DNA of 64,000 nt from Azospirillum ramasamyi (GTDB lineage: Bacteria > Pseudomonadota > Alphaproteobacteria > Azospirillales > Azospirillaceae), in the NCBI RefSeq assembly GCF_003233655.1, contig NZ_CP029829.1, positions 463,001-527,000 on the forward strand, written 5' to 3'. Positions 9,534-19,239 of this stretch are shown in pieces. A program made the position numbers and the translations under genes. Within the stretch, counting starts at the first letter, position 1. Each line of letters opens with the position of its first letter. The notes under the pieces are model-generated. The model was not told where the DNA came from and did no database searches. It saw nothing but the letters and a program-made list of their open reading frames with translations.

Positions 9534-9728
9534 ACGGACGTCCACGCCCCGCTCCCGCAAGCCGTTCCTTTGTACCGTAATGTCGTGCCGCAATGCGCAA
9601 ATGCGGCGGTTTTTCCAGCATGTCCGCATTTCCCGTCCGAGCTTGCGCAAGTTTCGGTTATGCTGCGGTCGCACACTGCACCGAAACGAACCCAGTAACC
9701 CAACTGCAACAATAGCTTGGCAACCTTA

Positions 9729-9770
9729 TTGATGTAGGTCATTGGGAGCCCTGGCCATGGGGGCTATTTC
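9729..9770 (+). promoter_or_regulatory. Possible FNR/FixK site and promoter of pta-ackA
   Basis: TTGATGTAGGTCAT at 9729-9742 matches the FNR/FixK-type palindrome TTGAT-N4-RTCAA at all but its last base. If bound as a class II activator site centred at -41.5, transcription would start near 9777 and the -10 would fall on TATTTC at 9765-9770. This would give oxygen-dependent control of the acetate pathway. It was assigned by eye. Confidence 0.4.
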
Positions 9771-9776
9771 TTTCGC

Positions 9777-10051
9777 ACAAGCACACTCCTTGGAAAATCC
9801 TTGGAGAGTGAAGGTTCCGCTTCGGTGGAATCCAACAAGACGGGTTCCGGCCCGCCGCCGTCGGTCCGCCCCCTAGCGGGCGCCGCGGCACGGGAACCGG
9901 AATCGGGAGGATACGGCCTTCCGCGGCCACGGGTGCCTCTTTCGAGAGGCATCCGCTGCGGTCTTCGGCCTGCGGGTTCGCCTGCCGACGGGCTTTGGTC
10001 CGTCCGGCGGCCCGTCGGCCGGGCGCCGCGATCCTTTTGAGGAGCTTTGAG
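9777..10051 (+). promoter_or_regulatory. Structured 5' leader RNA upstream of pta
   Basis: The region before the pta start codon contains several strong inverted repeats and no convincing gene. They are: 9813-9820 with 9825-9833 around a TTCG loop (8 bp and one bulge); GGTTCC at 9843-9848 with GGAACC at 9893-9898 enclosing further complementary GC runs; 9931-9940 with 9945-9954, again around TTCG (10 bp); and a perfect 10-bp pair, 9984-9993 with 10010-10019, ending 20 bases before the ribosome-binding GAGGAG. TCCTTGGA also occurs twice near the 5' end. It does not match a riboswitch class that I recognise. Confidence 0.5.
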
Positions 10052-11521
10052 ATGGACACCGCCACCGCCGCCCTCTCCGCCGTTCCGGCGGGTCGCAGCG
10101 GCATCGTTCCGACCGGTAAGAACGGCAGCCCCATGATCGAAAACGTCACGTTCGAGGAAATCCGCATCGGCCAGCAGGCCAGCCTGTCCCGCCGGCTGAC
10201 CATGGCCGACATCGAACTGTTCGCGACCGTGTCGGGCGACCTCAACCCGTCCCACGTCGACGAGACCTATGCCGCCGACCATAAGGTGGTCGGGCACGGC
10301 ATGTGGTCCGGCTCGCTGATCTCCGCGGTTCTCGGCACGCTGCTGCCCGGCCCCGGCACCGTCTATGTCGGCCAGGATCTGCGGTTCGAGCGTCCGGTCC
10401 TGCTGGGCGACATCGTCACCGTGACGGTCACCGCCAAGTCCAAGGACGCCGCGCGCAAGACGGTTGTCTTCGACTGCCTCGCCGCCAACCAGGACGGCAA
10501 GACCGTCGCCACCGGCGTCGCCGAGGTGATCGCCCCGACGGAGAAGTTCTGCCGTGCCGCCGCGGAACTGCCGCAGGTGCAGGTGATCCGTCATGACGGC
10601 CACGAGCTGATGCTGAAGAAGTGCGAGTCGCTGCCGCCGGTGCCGACCGCCGTCGTCCATCCCTGCGACGAAAGCTCGCTGCGCGGCGCCGTCGAGGCGG
10701 CCGAGGCCAACCTGATCGACCCGGTTCTGGTCGGCCCGGAATCCAAGATCCGTTCCGTCGCCGATGCCCATGGTCTGGATATCTCCCGTTACCGCATCGT
10801 CGACGTCGCCCACAGCCATGCCTCCGCCGAAACCGGCGTGCGGCTGGCCCGCACCGGCGAATGCGAGGCGGTGATGAAGGGCAGCCTGCACACCGACGAG
10901 CTGATGGGCGAGGTGGTGAGGAAGGAAACCGGCCTGCGCACCGGACGCCGCCTGAGCCACGTCTTCGTGATGAACGTCCCGACCTACCCGCGTCCGCTGC
11001 TGATCACCGATGCGGCGATCAACATCTATCCGACGCTGGAGGACAAGGTCAGCATCGTGCAGAACGCGATCGACCTCGCCAAGGTCCTGGGCACCGAGGT
11101 TCCGCGCGTCGCCATCCTGTCGGCGGTTGAAACCATCAACACCAAGATCGCCTCGACGCTGGAGGCCGCCGCGCTGTGCAAGATGGCCGACCGCGGCCAG
11201 ATCACCGGCGGCATCCTGGACGGCCCGCTGGCCTTCGACAACGCAATCAGCCGCGAGGCCGCCATCACCAAGGGCATCAAGTCCGAGGTGGCCGGTCAGG
11301 CCGACATCCTGCTGGTCCCCGACCTCGAGGCCGGCAACATGCTGGCCAAGCAGCTGTCCTTCCTGGCCCATGCCGATGCCGCCGGCATCGTTCTGGGCGC
11401 CCGCGTGCCGATCATCCTGACCAGCCGCGCCGACAATGTGCGCACCCGTCTGGCGTCCTGTGCCGTGGCCGTCCTGTCGGCCGCCGCCCGCCGCCGCGGC
11501 GCCGCCGCCGCGGCCGAGTGA
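10052..11521 (+). CDS. MaoC-like hydratase / phosphate acetyltransferase fusion
   Basis: The 489-residue protein joins an N-terminal MaoC/hot-dog domain (about 28-150, with SGDLNPSHVDETYA as the hydratase-like motif) to a C-terminal phosphate acetyl/butyryltransferase domain (about 165-480, with NIYPTLEDK and GILDGPLAFDNA). The transferase should convert acetyl-CoA and phosphate to acetyl phosphate and CoA, partnering the acetate kinase 14 bases downstream. The hot-dog domain could hydrate enoyl-CoAs, but its substrate is not shown. Such bifunctional enoyl-CoA hydratase/phosphate acetyltransferases are known in alphaproteobacteria. The ATG at 10052 has GAGGAG seven bases upstream; an internal ATG at 10135, before IENVTFEEI, is an alternative. 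A long structured leader precedes it. Confidence 0.9.
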   Translation: MDTATAALSAVPAGRSGIVPTGKNGSPMIENVTFEEIRIGQQASLSRRLTMADIELFATVSGDLNPSHVDETYAADHKVVGHGMWSGSLISAVLGTLLPGPGTVYVGQDLRFERPVLLGDIVTVTVTAKSKDAARKTVVFDCLAANQDGKTVATGVAEVIAPTEKFCRAAAELPQVQVIRHDGHELMLKKCESLPPVPTAVVHPCDESSLRGAVEAAEANLIDPVLVGPESKIRSVADAHGLDISRYRIVDVAHSHASAETGVRLARTGECEAVMKGSLHTDELMGEVVRKETGLRTGRRLSHVFVMNVPTYPRPLLITDAAINIYPTLEDKVSIVQNAIDLAKVLGTEVPRVAILSAVETINTKIASTLEAAALCKMADRGQITGGILDGPLAFDNAISREAAITKGIKSEVAGQADILLVPDLEAGNMLAKQLSFLAHADAAGIVLGARVPIILTSRADNVRTRLASCAVAVLSAAARRRGAAAAAE

Positions 11522-11535
11522 GGAGGGCAGGGGAC

Positions 11536-12720
11536 ATGTCCAACGCGATCCTCGTCATCAATGCCGGCTCTTCCAGCCTGAAATTCTCGGTGTTCCGGGA
11601 TCACGGCGACGGGGATCCGGTGGTCACCGTCAACGGCCAGATCTCGGGCATCGGCACCCAGCCGGTGTTCGAGGCCAAGGACGCCCAGCGCCGCCCGCTC
11701 GCCGACAAGAGCTGGGGGGCGGGGGAGGCCGGCGACCGCACGGCGCTGCTGTCCTACCTGCTCGACTGGATCGAGGAGCGGCTGGAGGGGGCGACGCTGA
11801 TCGCCGCCGGCCACCGGGTGGTCCATGGCGGCGTCAGCCACGCCGCCCCGGTGCTGCTGACGCCGGCCCTGATGGACGAGCTGGACGCTCTCGTCCCGCT
11901 CGCTCCGCTGCACCAGCCGCACAACCTCGCCGCCATCCGCGCGCTGGCCGAGGCGCATCCCGAGCTGCCGCAGGTCGCCTGCTTCGACACCGCCTTCCAC
12001 CGCAACCAGCCCTGGCAGGCGCAGACCTTCGCCATCCCGCGGGAGCTGACGGAGGAGGGCGTCCGCCGCTACGGCTTCCATGGCCTGTCCTACGAGTACA
12101 TCGCCCGCCGCCTGCCGGAAATCGCCCCGGAACTGGGCGACTCGCGGGTGGTGGTCGCCCATCTCGGCAGCGGCGCCAGCATGTGCGCCATCCATGGCGG
12201 GCGCAGCGTCGACAGCACCATGGGCTTCACCGCGCTCGACGGCCTGCCGATGGGCACACGTTGCGGCACCATCGATCCTGGCGTGCTGATCTATCTGATG
12301 CGCAAGGGCATGGACGCCGGCGCCATCGAGAAGATGCTGTACAACAAGTCCGGCCTGCTCGGCGTCTCCGGCATTTCCAACGACATGCGCACCCTGCTCG
12401 ACAGCAGCGACCCGCATGCGCAGGAGGCGGTGGAGCTGTTCTGCTTCCGTATCGCCAAGGAGACCGGTGCGCTCACCGCCTCGATGGGCGGGGTGGATGC
12501 GCTGGTCTTCACCGCCGGCATCGGCGAGCGCTCCGCCCCGGTGCGGACTCGCGTCGGCGACAAGCTGGCTTGGCTGGGTGTGGAAATCGATGCCGCCGCC
12601 AACCTGGCGAACGCGACGAAAATCTCCACGCCGGGAAGCCGCCTGCCGGTCTATGTCATCCCGACCGACGAGGAACGGATGATCGCGCTGCACACCCGCA
12701 GGGTGCTGACGGGGCGGTGA
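11536..12720 (+). CDS. ackA: Acetate kinase
   Basis: This 394-residue cytoplasmic kinase makes acetate and ATP from acetyl phosphate and ADP (or the reverse). Family signatures are intact: VINAGSSSLKF at the N-terminus, GHRVVHGG, CFDTAFH with the catalytic Asp, the GSGAS phosphate loop, DSTMGFTALDGLPMGTRCG and TAGIGE near the C-terminus. AGGAGG lies nine bases before the ATG and only 14 bases separate it from pta, so the two are almost certainly co-transcribed. Four 15-bp tandem repeats follow the stop. Confidence 0.96.
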   Translation: MSNAILVINAGSSSLKFSVFRDHGDGDPVVTVNGQISGIGTQPVFEAKDAQRRPLADKSWGAGEAGDRTALLSYLLDWIEERLEGATLIAAGHRVVHGGVSHAAPVLLTPALMDELDALVPLAPLHQPHNLAAIRALAEAHPELPQVACFDTAFHRNQPWQAQTFAIPRELTEEGVRRYGFHGLSYEYIARRLPEIAPELGDSRVVVAHLGSGASMCAIHGGRSVDSTMGFTALDGLPMGTRCGTIDPGVLIYLMRKGMDAGAIEKMLYNKSGLLGVSGISNDMRTLLDSSDPHAQEAVELFCFRIAKETGALTASMGGVDALVFTAGIGERSAPVRTRVGDKLAWLGVEIDAAANLANATKISTPGSRLPVYVIPTDEERMIALHTRRVLTGR

Positions 12721-12758
12721 GGGTTTGGGGGAGGGGCGGCTGACGATGCGCTCCTCCC

Positions 12759-12818
12759 CACATCCCCCTGGCCCACATCCCCCTGGCCCACATCCCCTTG
12801 GCCCACATCCCCTTGGAG
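12759..12818. repeat. 15-bp tandem repeat, four copies
   Basis: Four consecutive units of CACATCCCCYTGGCC (12759-12773, 12774-12788, 12789-12803 and a diverged 12804-12818). They lie in the 155-base gap between ackA and the LysR-type gene. The units differ mainly at one C/T position. Confidence 0.9.
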
Positions 12819-12875
12819 GCCACCCCCATTCGGTGCTAGCACCCTCTCCGGCATCAAGCATCGACCGGGGAACCC

Positions 12876-13766
12876 GTGGTCCGCCCCTATCTGCCGCTGA
12901 ACGCCTTGCGTGCCTTCGAGGCGTCGGCCCGGCATCTCAGCTTCACCCGCGCCGCCATCGAGCTGTGCGTGACCCAGGCCGCCGTCAGCCATCAGGTCAA
13001 GCTGTTGGAGGCGCGGCTGGGCGTCAGCCTGTTCCACCGGCTGCCGCGCGGCCTTGCCCTGACGGACGAGGGGCGGGCGCTGCTGCCGACGCTGGAGGAG
13101 GCGTTCGACCGCATCGGCGGGCTGCTCGACCAGTTCGAGGGCGGACGGTTCCGCGAGGTTCTGACGGTGGGCGCCGTCGGCACCTTCGCCGTCGGCTGGC
13201 TGCTGCCGCGGCTCGGCCGCTTCCGCGAAGCGCATCCCTTCGTCGATCTGCGCCTGTCCACCAACAACAACCGCGTCGATATCGCGGCGGAGGGGCTGGA
13301 CTACGCCATCCGCTTCGGTGACGGGGCGTGGCACGGCACCGACGCGGACCGGCTGTTCGACGCGCCGCTGTCGGTGCTGTGCGCGCCGGAGATCGCTGGA
13401 CGGCTGCGCGACCCTGCCGACGTCGGGCGGGAGACCCTGCTGCGCTCCTACCGGTCCGACGAATGGCCGGGCTGGTTCGCCGCCGCCGGGCTGGAGCCGG
13501 CGGCGATGCCTTCGATCAAGGGTCCGGTCTTCGACTCCTCCTCCCTGATGGTGGAGGCGGCGATCCAGGGGGCCGGCGTGGCGCTGGCCCCGGTGGCGAT
13601 GTTCCGCCGGCCGCTGGCGCTGGGACTGATCGAGCAGCCCTTCGCCGTTACCGTCTGCAAGGGCGCCTATTGGCTGACCTCGCTGAAATCGCGGCCGGAG
13701 ACGCCGACCATGCGCGCCTTCCGCGACTGGCTGTTCGCCATGGTCGCGGAAGACGCGGCAGGCTGA
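12876..13766 (+). CDS. LysR-family regulator closely resembling AmpR
   Basis: A 296-residue LysR protein. The N-terminal winged helix (LPLNALRAFEASARHLSFTR, then VTQAAVSHQVKLLE) and the effector domain (TFAVGWLLP, NNNRVDIAAEGLDYAIR, LLRSYRSDEWPGW, KSRPETPTMRAF) follow enterobacterial AmpR almost motif by motif. AmpR senses cell-wall muropeptides and controls the beta-lactamase gene ampC, normally divergent from it. Here no beta-lactamase lies beside it: ackA is upstream on the same strand and a small membrane protein lies convergently downstream. Some GcvA proteins share part of this pattern, so the target is uncertain. The start is a GTG at 12876 with weak ribosome-binding sequence. Confidence 0.85.
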   Translation: MVRPYLPLNALRAFEASARHLSFTRAAIELCVTQAAVSHQVKLLEARLGVSLFHRLPRGLALTDEGRALLPTLEEAFDRIGGLLDQFEGGRFREVLTVGAVGTFAVGWLLPRLGRFREAHPFVDLRLSTNNNRVDIAAEGLDYAIRFGDGAWHGTDADRLFDAPLSVLCAPEIAGRLRDPADVGRETLLRSYRSDEWPGWFAAAGLEPAAMPSIKGPVFDSSSLMVEAAIQGAGVALAPVAMFRRPLALGLIEQPFAVTVCKGAYWLTSLKSRPETPTMRAFRDWLFAMVAEDAAG

Positions 13767-13770
13767 CCGG

Positions 13771-14025
13771 TCAGGACAGCGTGACCCGGCGCGGCGCCTG
13801 CTGCCGTTCCTCCCGCCGCTGCCAGAAGCGCAGGCGCAGCCGCGGTGCCACGAACCAGGCGATGGGAGCCGCAAGGATGACGCTGAGGATGACCACCGTC
13901 GGCATCAGTGTCATCGCCTGCTCGGAAAAGCTGGGGATTGCCAGGACCAGAACGGTGCCGATGCCGAAGACCACACCCTGGATCATGCCGTAGATCAGGA
14001 TGGCGAGGCGTAAGCGCATGGACAT
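13771..14025 (-). CDS. Small inner-membrane protein with two helices
   Basis: An 84-residue protein with two predicted membrane helices (about 7-30 and 39-59) and a strongly basic C-terminal tail (RLRLRFWQRREER), which by the positive-inside rule should face the cytoplasm. GGAG lies eight bases before the ATG. I recall similar conserved hypotheticals in alphaproteobacteria but no function. It ends four bases from the stop of the convergent AmpR-like gene. Confidence 0.7.
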   Translation of the reverse strand: MSMRLRLAILIYGMIQGVVFGIGTVLVLAIPSFSEQAMTLMPTVVILSVILAAPIAWFVAPRLRLRFWQRREERQQAPRRVTLS

Positions 14026-14179
14026 GGGGCTGCTCCGCTGAAGTGGGTTGGTGCAAAGACCGCTTCCCTCTTCAACCAGAACGCAGTCGCAATGTTCCGA
14101 ACGCCATCTGACCGGGTTCCATCGGTCCGATAGCGTTCGTATTCAAACAATTGCCTGGTCCGAGCCAGCGGGGCGATCC

Positions 14180-15853
<1,674 letters not shown>

Positions 15854-16037
15854 TCAGCGGTCCTTTGACGCGGCCCATCTGCGGGGCGTGCGGAGCCTAA
15901 CACCGACGATCGGCAACGGCCACGGGCCAAAACGCGGCATCCGACGCGGCTTTACGGCCTATGCGTGCCGGCCAGGGGTGCAACCGGGTGGGGTTCCGGG
16001 GTGTTGAGGATCGCAGGACCCGCTACAGGAGGACGCC

Positions 16038-16220
16038 ATGCCGGAGGAGCCGATGCCGGACAAGCCCGTTACCCCTCCATTGGAGGAGCGCGAGGAGCAA
16101 CGCGACCGCGACGACGCCGCGCGGCCGGATCAGGTCGGGATCATCCCGGGCAAGGTGCCCGGCAGCCCGGTCGATCCGAGCGATCCGCGCTTTCCGGGGA
16201 GTCAGCCGGATTTGGCGTGA
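16038..16220 (+). CDS. Small hydrophilic Pro- and acid-rich protein
   Basis: A 60-residue frame with a strong AGGAGGA just before its ATG, which is the main reason to accept it. The product is rich in Pro, Glu, Asp and Arg, has no hydrophobic segment or Cys, and is probably disordered; GIIPGKVPGSPVDPSDPRFPG is its most ordered-looking part. I know no function. It stands alone between pgi and the M16 peptidases, on the opposite strand to both. Confidence 0.6.
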   Translation: MPEEPMPDKPVTPPLEEREEQRDRDDAARPDQVGIIPGKVPGSPVDPSDPRFPGSQPDLA

Positions 16221-16250
16221 TTTCCCGGGGAGAGCAGGACGCCCACCCGA

Positions 16251-16296
16251 CCTCCCCCGCTCCCGGCGGAGCGCAGATCCGCTGGAGCGGGGGAGG
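16251..16296. repeat. GC-rich hairpin of the CCTCCCCCGC type
   Basis: A perfect 13-bp inverted repeat (16251-16263 with 16284-16296) encloses a smaller 5-bp stem. It lies between the convergent 60-residue gene and the M16 peptidase gene. Hairpins of similar sequence occur at 20580-20662 and 53771-53807. It could act as a terminator for both strands but lacks a T-run. Confidence 0.7.
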
Positions 16297-16340
16297 GGCA
16301 GGGAAGGCATTCGGAGCCGACCAAGCGGTCAGCTATCCCT

Positions 16341-17696
16341 TCAATTGCCCGCTTCGACCGTCCGGGTCGAGGTCACGCCTTCCGGCTTGCCCACCAGCAC
16401 GGTCAGCAGCTTGGAGGGATCGAGCAGGCGCTGGGCGACGCGCTTGATGTCCTCCTGGGTCACAGCATTGATGTAGCGGTCGCGCTCGTTCAGATAGTCG
16501 ATGCCCAGATTGTCCCGCTTCACCTGCAGCAGGACGCGGGCGATCGCCTGGGTCGAGCCCAGCTGCAGCGGGAAGGAGCCGGTCAGATAGGTCTTGGCGT
16601 CGGCCAGTTCCTGGTCGGTCAGCCCGTCCTTGGCCATGCGCGCCCATTCCTGGCGGATGATGTCCAGCGCCTGTCCGGCCTTGGCATTGACGGTGGAACC
16701 GCCGGCCATCACCACGGCGGCATGGTCCATCGGAATCAGATAGCTGTAGACGCCGTAGCTCAGCCCGCGCTTCTCCCGCACCTCCTCCATCAGACGGGAA
16801 CCGAAGCCGCCGCCGCCCAGCACATAGTTCATCACCGTGGCGGCGTACCAGTCGGGATCGTCGCGCTTCACGCCCGGCTGCCCCATCAGCATGACGGTCT
16901 GCGCCGTCGGGCGCGGCAGCAGGATGGTCTCGCCCGTCCCGGCCATCGTCACGTCGGGGATGCCCGGCGCCTCGGACTTGGCCGGCAGCGTGCCGAACAC
17001 CCGGTCCAGCGCCTTGCCGAGTTCCTCCGGGGTGATGTCGCCGGCGGCGGCAACCACCAGCCGGTCGCGGCCGAACTGGCCCTTCACGAAGCGGCGCAGG
17101 TCGTCGGGCGTGATGGTCGGCAGGGTTTCCAGCGTGCCGCGCATTTCGCCGCCATAGGGGTGGTCGGGGAAGGCGGTGGCGTAGAACTGGCGGCGCGCGA
17201 CATAGTTGGGGTCGGCCAGATCCCGCCGCAGGCTCGCCATGATCGAGCCACGCATGCGGTCCAGCGCATCGGGTGCGAAATGCGGTTCGGTCAGGGCGAG
17301 CCGGGTCAGGTCCAGCGCCTCGTCGCGGTTCTCGGTCAGGGTGCGCAGCGAGCCGCTGAACCCGTCGCGCCCGGCATCGAAGCCGAGAGCGATGGCCTTG
17401 TCCTGCAGCCGCGCCTGGAAGGCCTGCGAGTCATAGGGACCGGCCCCCTCGTCGAGCATGGTGGAGGCGAGATTGGCCAACCCCTCCTTGCCCTTGGGGT
17501 CGATGCCACCGGCCCCATCGAAGGTCCATTCCAGCGCCAGCACCGGAACCTTGTGGTCTTCGACCAGCCAGGCCTCGATCCCGCCTGGGCTGACCACGCG
17601 CTTGATGTCCATGGCCTGGGCGGGCAGGACGAAGGCGACGACGGTGAACAGGAACGCGGCGACGCCCGTCCGCAGGGAAAAGTGACGCACGCTCAT
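16341..17696 (-). CDS. M16 peptidase-family protein lacking the zinc motif
   Basis: The 451-residue secreted protein has a signal peptide (about 1-28, ending LPAQA-MD) and the two-lobed M16/insulinase fold. At the place of the HxxEH zinc motif it reads KEGLANLASTMLDEGAG, so it cannot bind catalytic zinc that way. It keeps the C-terminal GGGGFGSRLMEEVREKRGLSYGV segment. Such proteins form a complex with a catalytic M16 partner. That partner is the gene just upstream: its TGA is two bases before this ATG, so the two are translationally coupled. Site of action is the periplasm; the substrate is unknown. Confidence 0.9.
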   Translation of the reverse strand: MSVRHFSLRTGVAAFLFTVVAFVLPAQAMDIKRVVSPGGIEAWLVEDHKVPVLALEWTFDGAGGIDPKGKEGLANLASTMLDEGAGPYDSQAFQARLQDKAIALGFDAGRDGFSGSLRTLTENRDEALDLTRLALTEPHFAPDALDRMRGSIMASLRRDLADPNYVARRQFYATAFPDHPYGGEMRGTLETLPTITPDDLRRFVKGQFGRDRLVVAAAGDITPEELGKALDRVFGTLPAKSEAPGIPDVTMAGTGETILLPRPTAQTVMLMGQPGVKRDDPDWYAATVMNYVLGGGGFGSRLMEEVREKRGLSYGVYSYLIPMDHAAVVMAGGSTVNAKAGQALDIIRQEWARMAKDGLTDQELADAKTYLTGSFPLQLGSTQAIARVLLQVKRDNLGIDYLNERDRYINAVTQEDIKRVAQRLLDPSKLLTVLVGKPEGVTSTRTVEAGN

Positions 17697-17698
17697 CC

Positions 17699-19096
17699 TC
17701 AACTGTCCTTTCCGGTCGGGGGCAGCAGCAGGCCGGTGACATGGTTGGTCTGACCCAGAACGGCGCGGGCGGCGGCGTTGACCTGATCGGCGGTTACGGC
17801 GTCGATGCGCACCGGCCAGCTTTCCACGTCGTCGATGCTCTGGCCGGTCGCCAGTGCGGCGCCCAGTGTCTGGGCCGGGCCGGTCAGGCTGTCGCGGGCA
17901 TAGGCGGCGGAGGCGAGCATGCGCTTGCGGGCGGTGGCGACCTCCTCCTCGGTCACGCCGGATTCCAGAAGCTTGTCGATCTCGGCCCACAAGGCCGTCT
18001 CCAGCTTTTCCATCGGCACTCCGGCGGCCGGGCTGGCGCCGACGCTGAGCGTGCCCATGTCCCAGGCGGTGGGGCCGTAGCCGAGCCAGGCGGAGGTCGC
18101 GAGCTTCTGATCCACCACCAGGCTGCGGTAGAGGCGGGAGGTGGTGCCGCCGCTCATGATCTCGGCCAGCACCTGCAGCGCATAGGCCTGGCCCTGGGGA
18201 TCGAGGCGGTAGGACGGCGCGGTCCAGGTGCGGCGCACCGACGGCTGCCGGACCTCTTCGTCGCGCAGGACCACCTGTCTTGCGGCACTCATCGGCGGTT
18301 CGCTCACCCGCTTGCGCTCCGGCACCGGACGCGCGGGGATGGAGCCGTAATAGCGTTCGGCCAACGGCTTAAGCTCTTCCGCGGTGATGTCGCCGGAGAC
18401 CACCAGGATGGCGTTGTTGGGGGCGTACCAGGTCTTGTAGAAGTCCTCCGCCATCTCCCGCGTCAGCGACGAAATCTCCTGCGGCCAGCCGATCACCGGG
18501 GTGCCGTACGGATGGTGGACGAACATCGTGGCGTTGATCTGCTCGCCGATGCGGTCGGCCGGTTCGTTCTCGACGCGCTGGCGGCGCTCCTCGACGATGA
18601 CGTCGCGCTCGGGATAGACCTGCGCGTCGGTCAGCTTCAGGTTGGCCATGCGGTCGGCCTCCATCCGCATCACCAACTCCAGGCGGTCGCGGGCGACGTT
18701 CTGGTAATAGGCGGTGTAGTCGTAGCTGGTGAAGGCGTTGTCGCGCCCGCCGTTCTTGGCGACGGTGCGGCTGAACTCGCCGGGCGGGATCTGTTCCGTC
18801 CCCTTGAACATCAGGTGTTCCAGGAAATGGGCGATGCCGGACTGGCCGCGGTCCTCGTCGGCCGCGCCCACCTTGTACCAGACCATGTGGGTCACGACGG
18901 GAACGCGGTGGTTGGGGATGACCACCACCTGCATGCCGTTCGACAGGGTGAAGCTCTCGGGGAAGAACACCCCCTTTTCCGCGGCGGATGCGGGTGGCGC
19001 GGCGATCGGCCCCGGCAGGAAGGGGGCGGCGGCCGTCATCGTCAAGGCCAGGAAACCGGCCGCGGCGAGGCGGCGGGCTGGAAGGTAGGCAAGCAT
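17699..19096 (-). CDS. M16 zinc metallopeptidase, catalytic partner
   Basis: A 465-residue secreted peptidase with a signal peptide ending near PPASAAEKG. The inverted zinc motif HFLEH is intact in GIAHFLEHLMFKGTEQ, with the third ligand Glu expected in ERDVIVEERRQR. The second lobe has GGTTSRLYRSLV. The ATG at 19096 gives a normal signal peptide and has GGGAG upstream; a start at 19201 would precede it with unstructured sequence. It is paired with the zinc-less paralogue two bases downstream. A 113-bp repeated element lies in the 254 bases upstream. Confidence 0.92.
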   Translation of the reverse strand: MLAYLPARRLAAAGFLALTMTAAAPFLPGPIAAPPASAAEKGVFFPESFTLSNGMQVVVIPNHRVPVVTHMVWYKVGAADEDRGQSGIAHFLEHLMFKGTEQIPPGEFSRTVAKNGGRDNAFTSYDYTAYYQNVARDRLELVMRMEADRMANLKLTDAQVYPERDVIVEERRQRVENEPADRIGEQINATMFVHHPYGTPVIGWPQEISSLTREMAEDFYKTWYAPNNAILVVSGDITAEELKPLAERYYGSIPARPVPERKRVSEPPMSAARQVVLRDEEVRQPSVRRTWTAPSYRLDPQGQAYALQVLAEIMSGGTTSRLYRSLVVDQKLATSAWLGYGPTAWDMGTLSVGASPAAGVPMEKLETALWAEIDKLLESGVTEEEVATARKRMLASAAYARDSLTGPAQTLGAALATGQSIDDVESWPVRIDAVTADQVNAAARAVLGQTNHVTGLLLPPTGKDS

Positions 19097-19239
19097 GAGG
19101 GCTCCCGGATCAGGAGGTCCGAATCGAAAGGGCGCCCTTCGCTGTGAAGGGCGCCCCCGGAAGTTGGTGTGATGTCGTGCCCGGAACAAGGTTTGAGCCA
19201 TGCGGATGCTGCCGGGCTGGGTGCGGACAGGGTCCGCTT

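Noticed and set aside
12759..12818. CRISPR array
   Set aside because: The 15-bp units are contiguous without spacers; no cas gene is present anywhere in the window.
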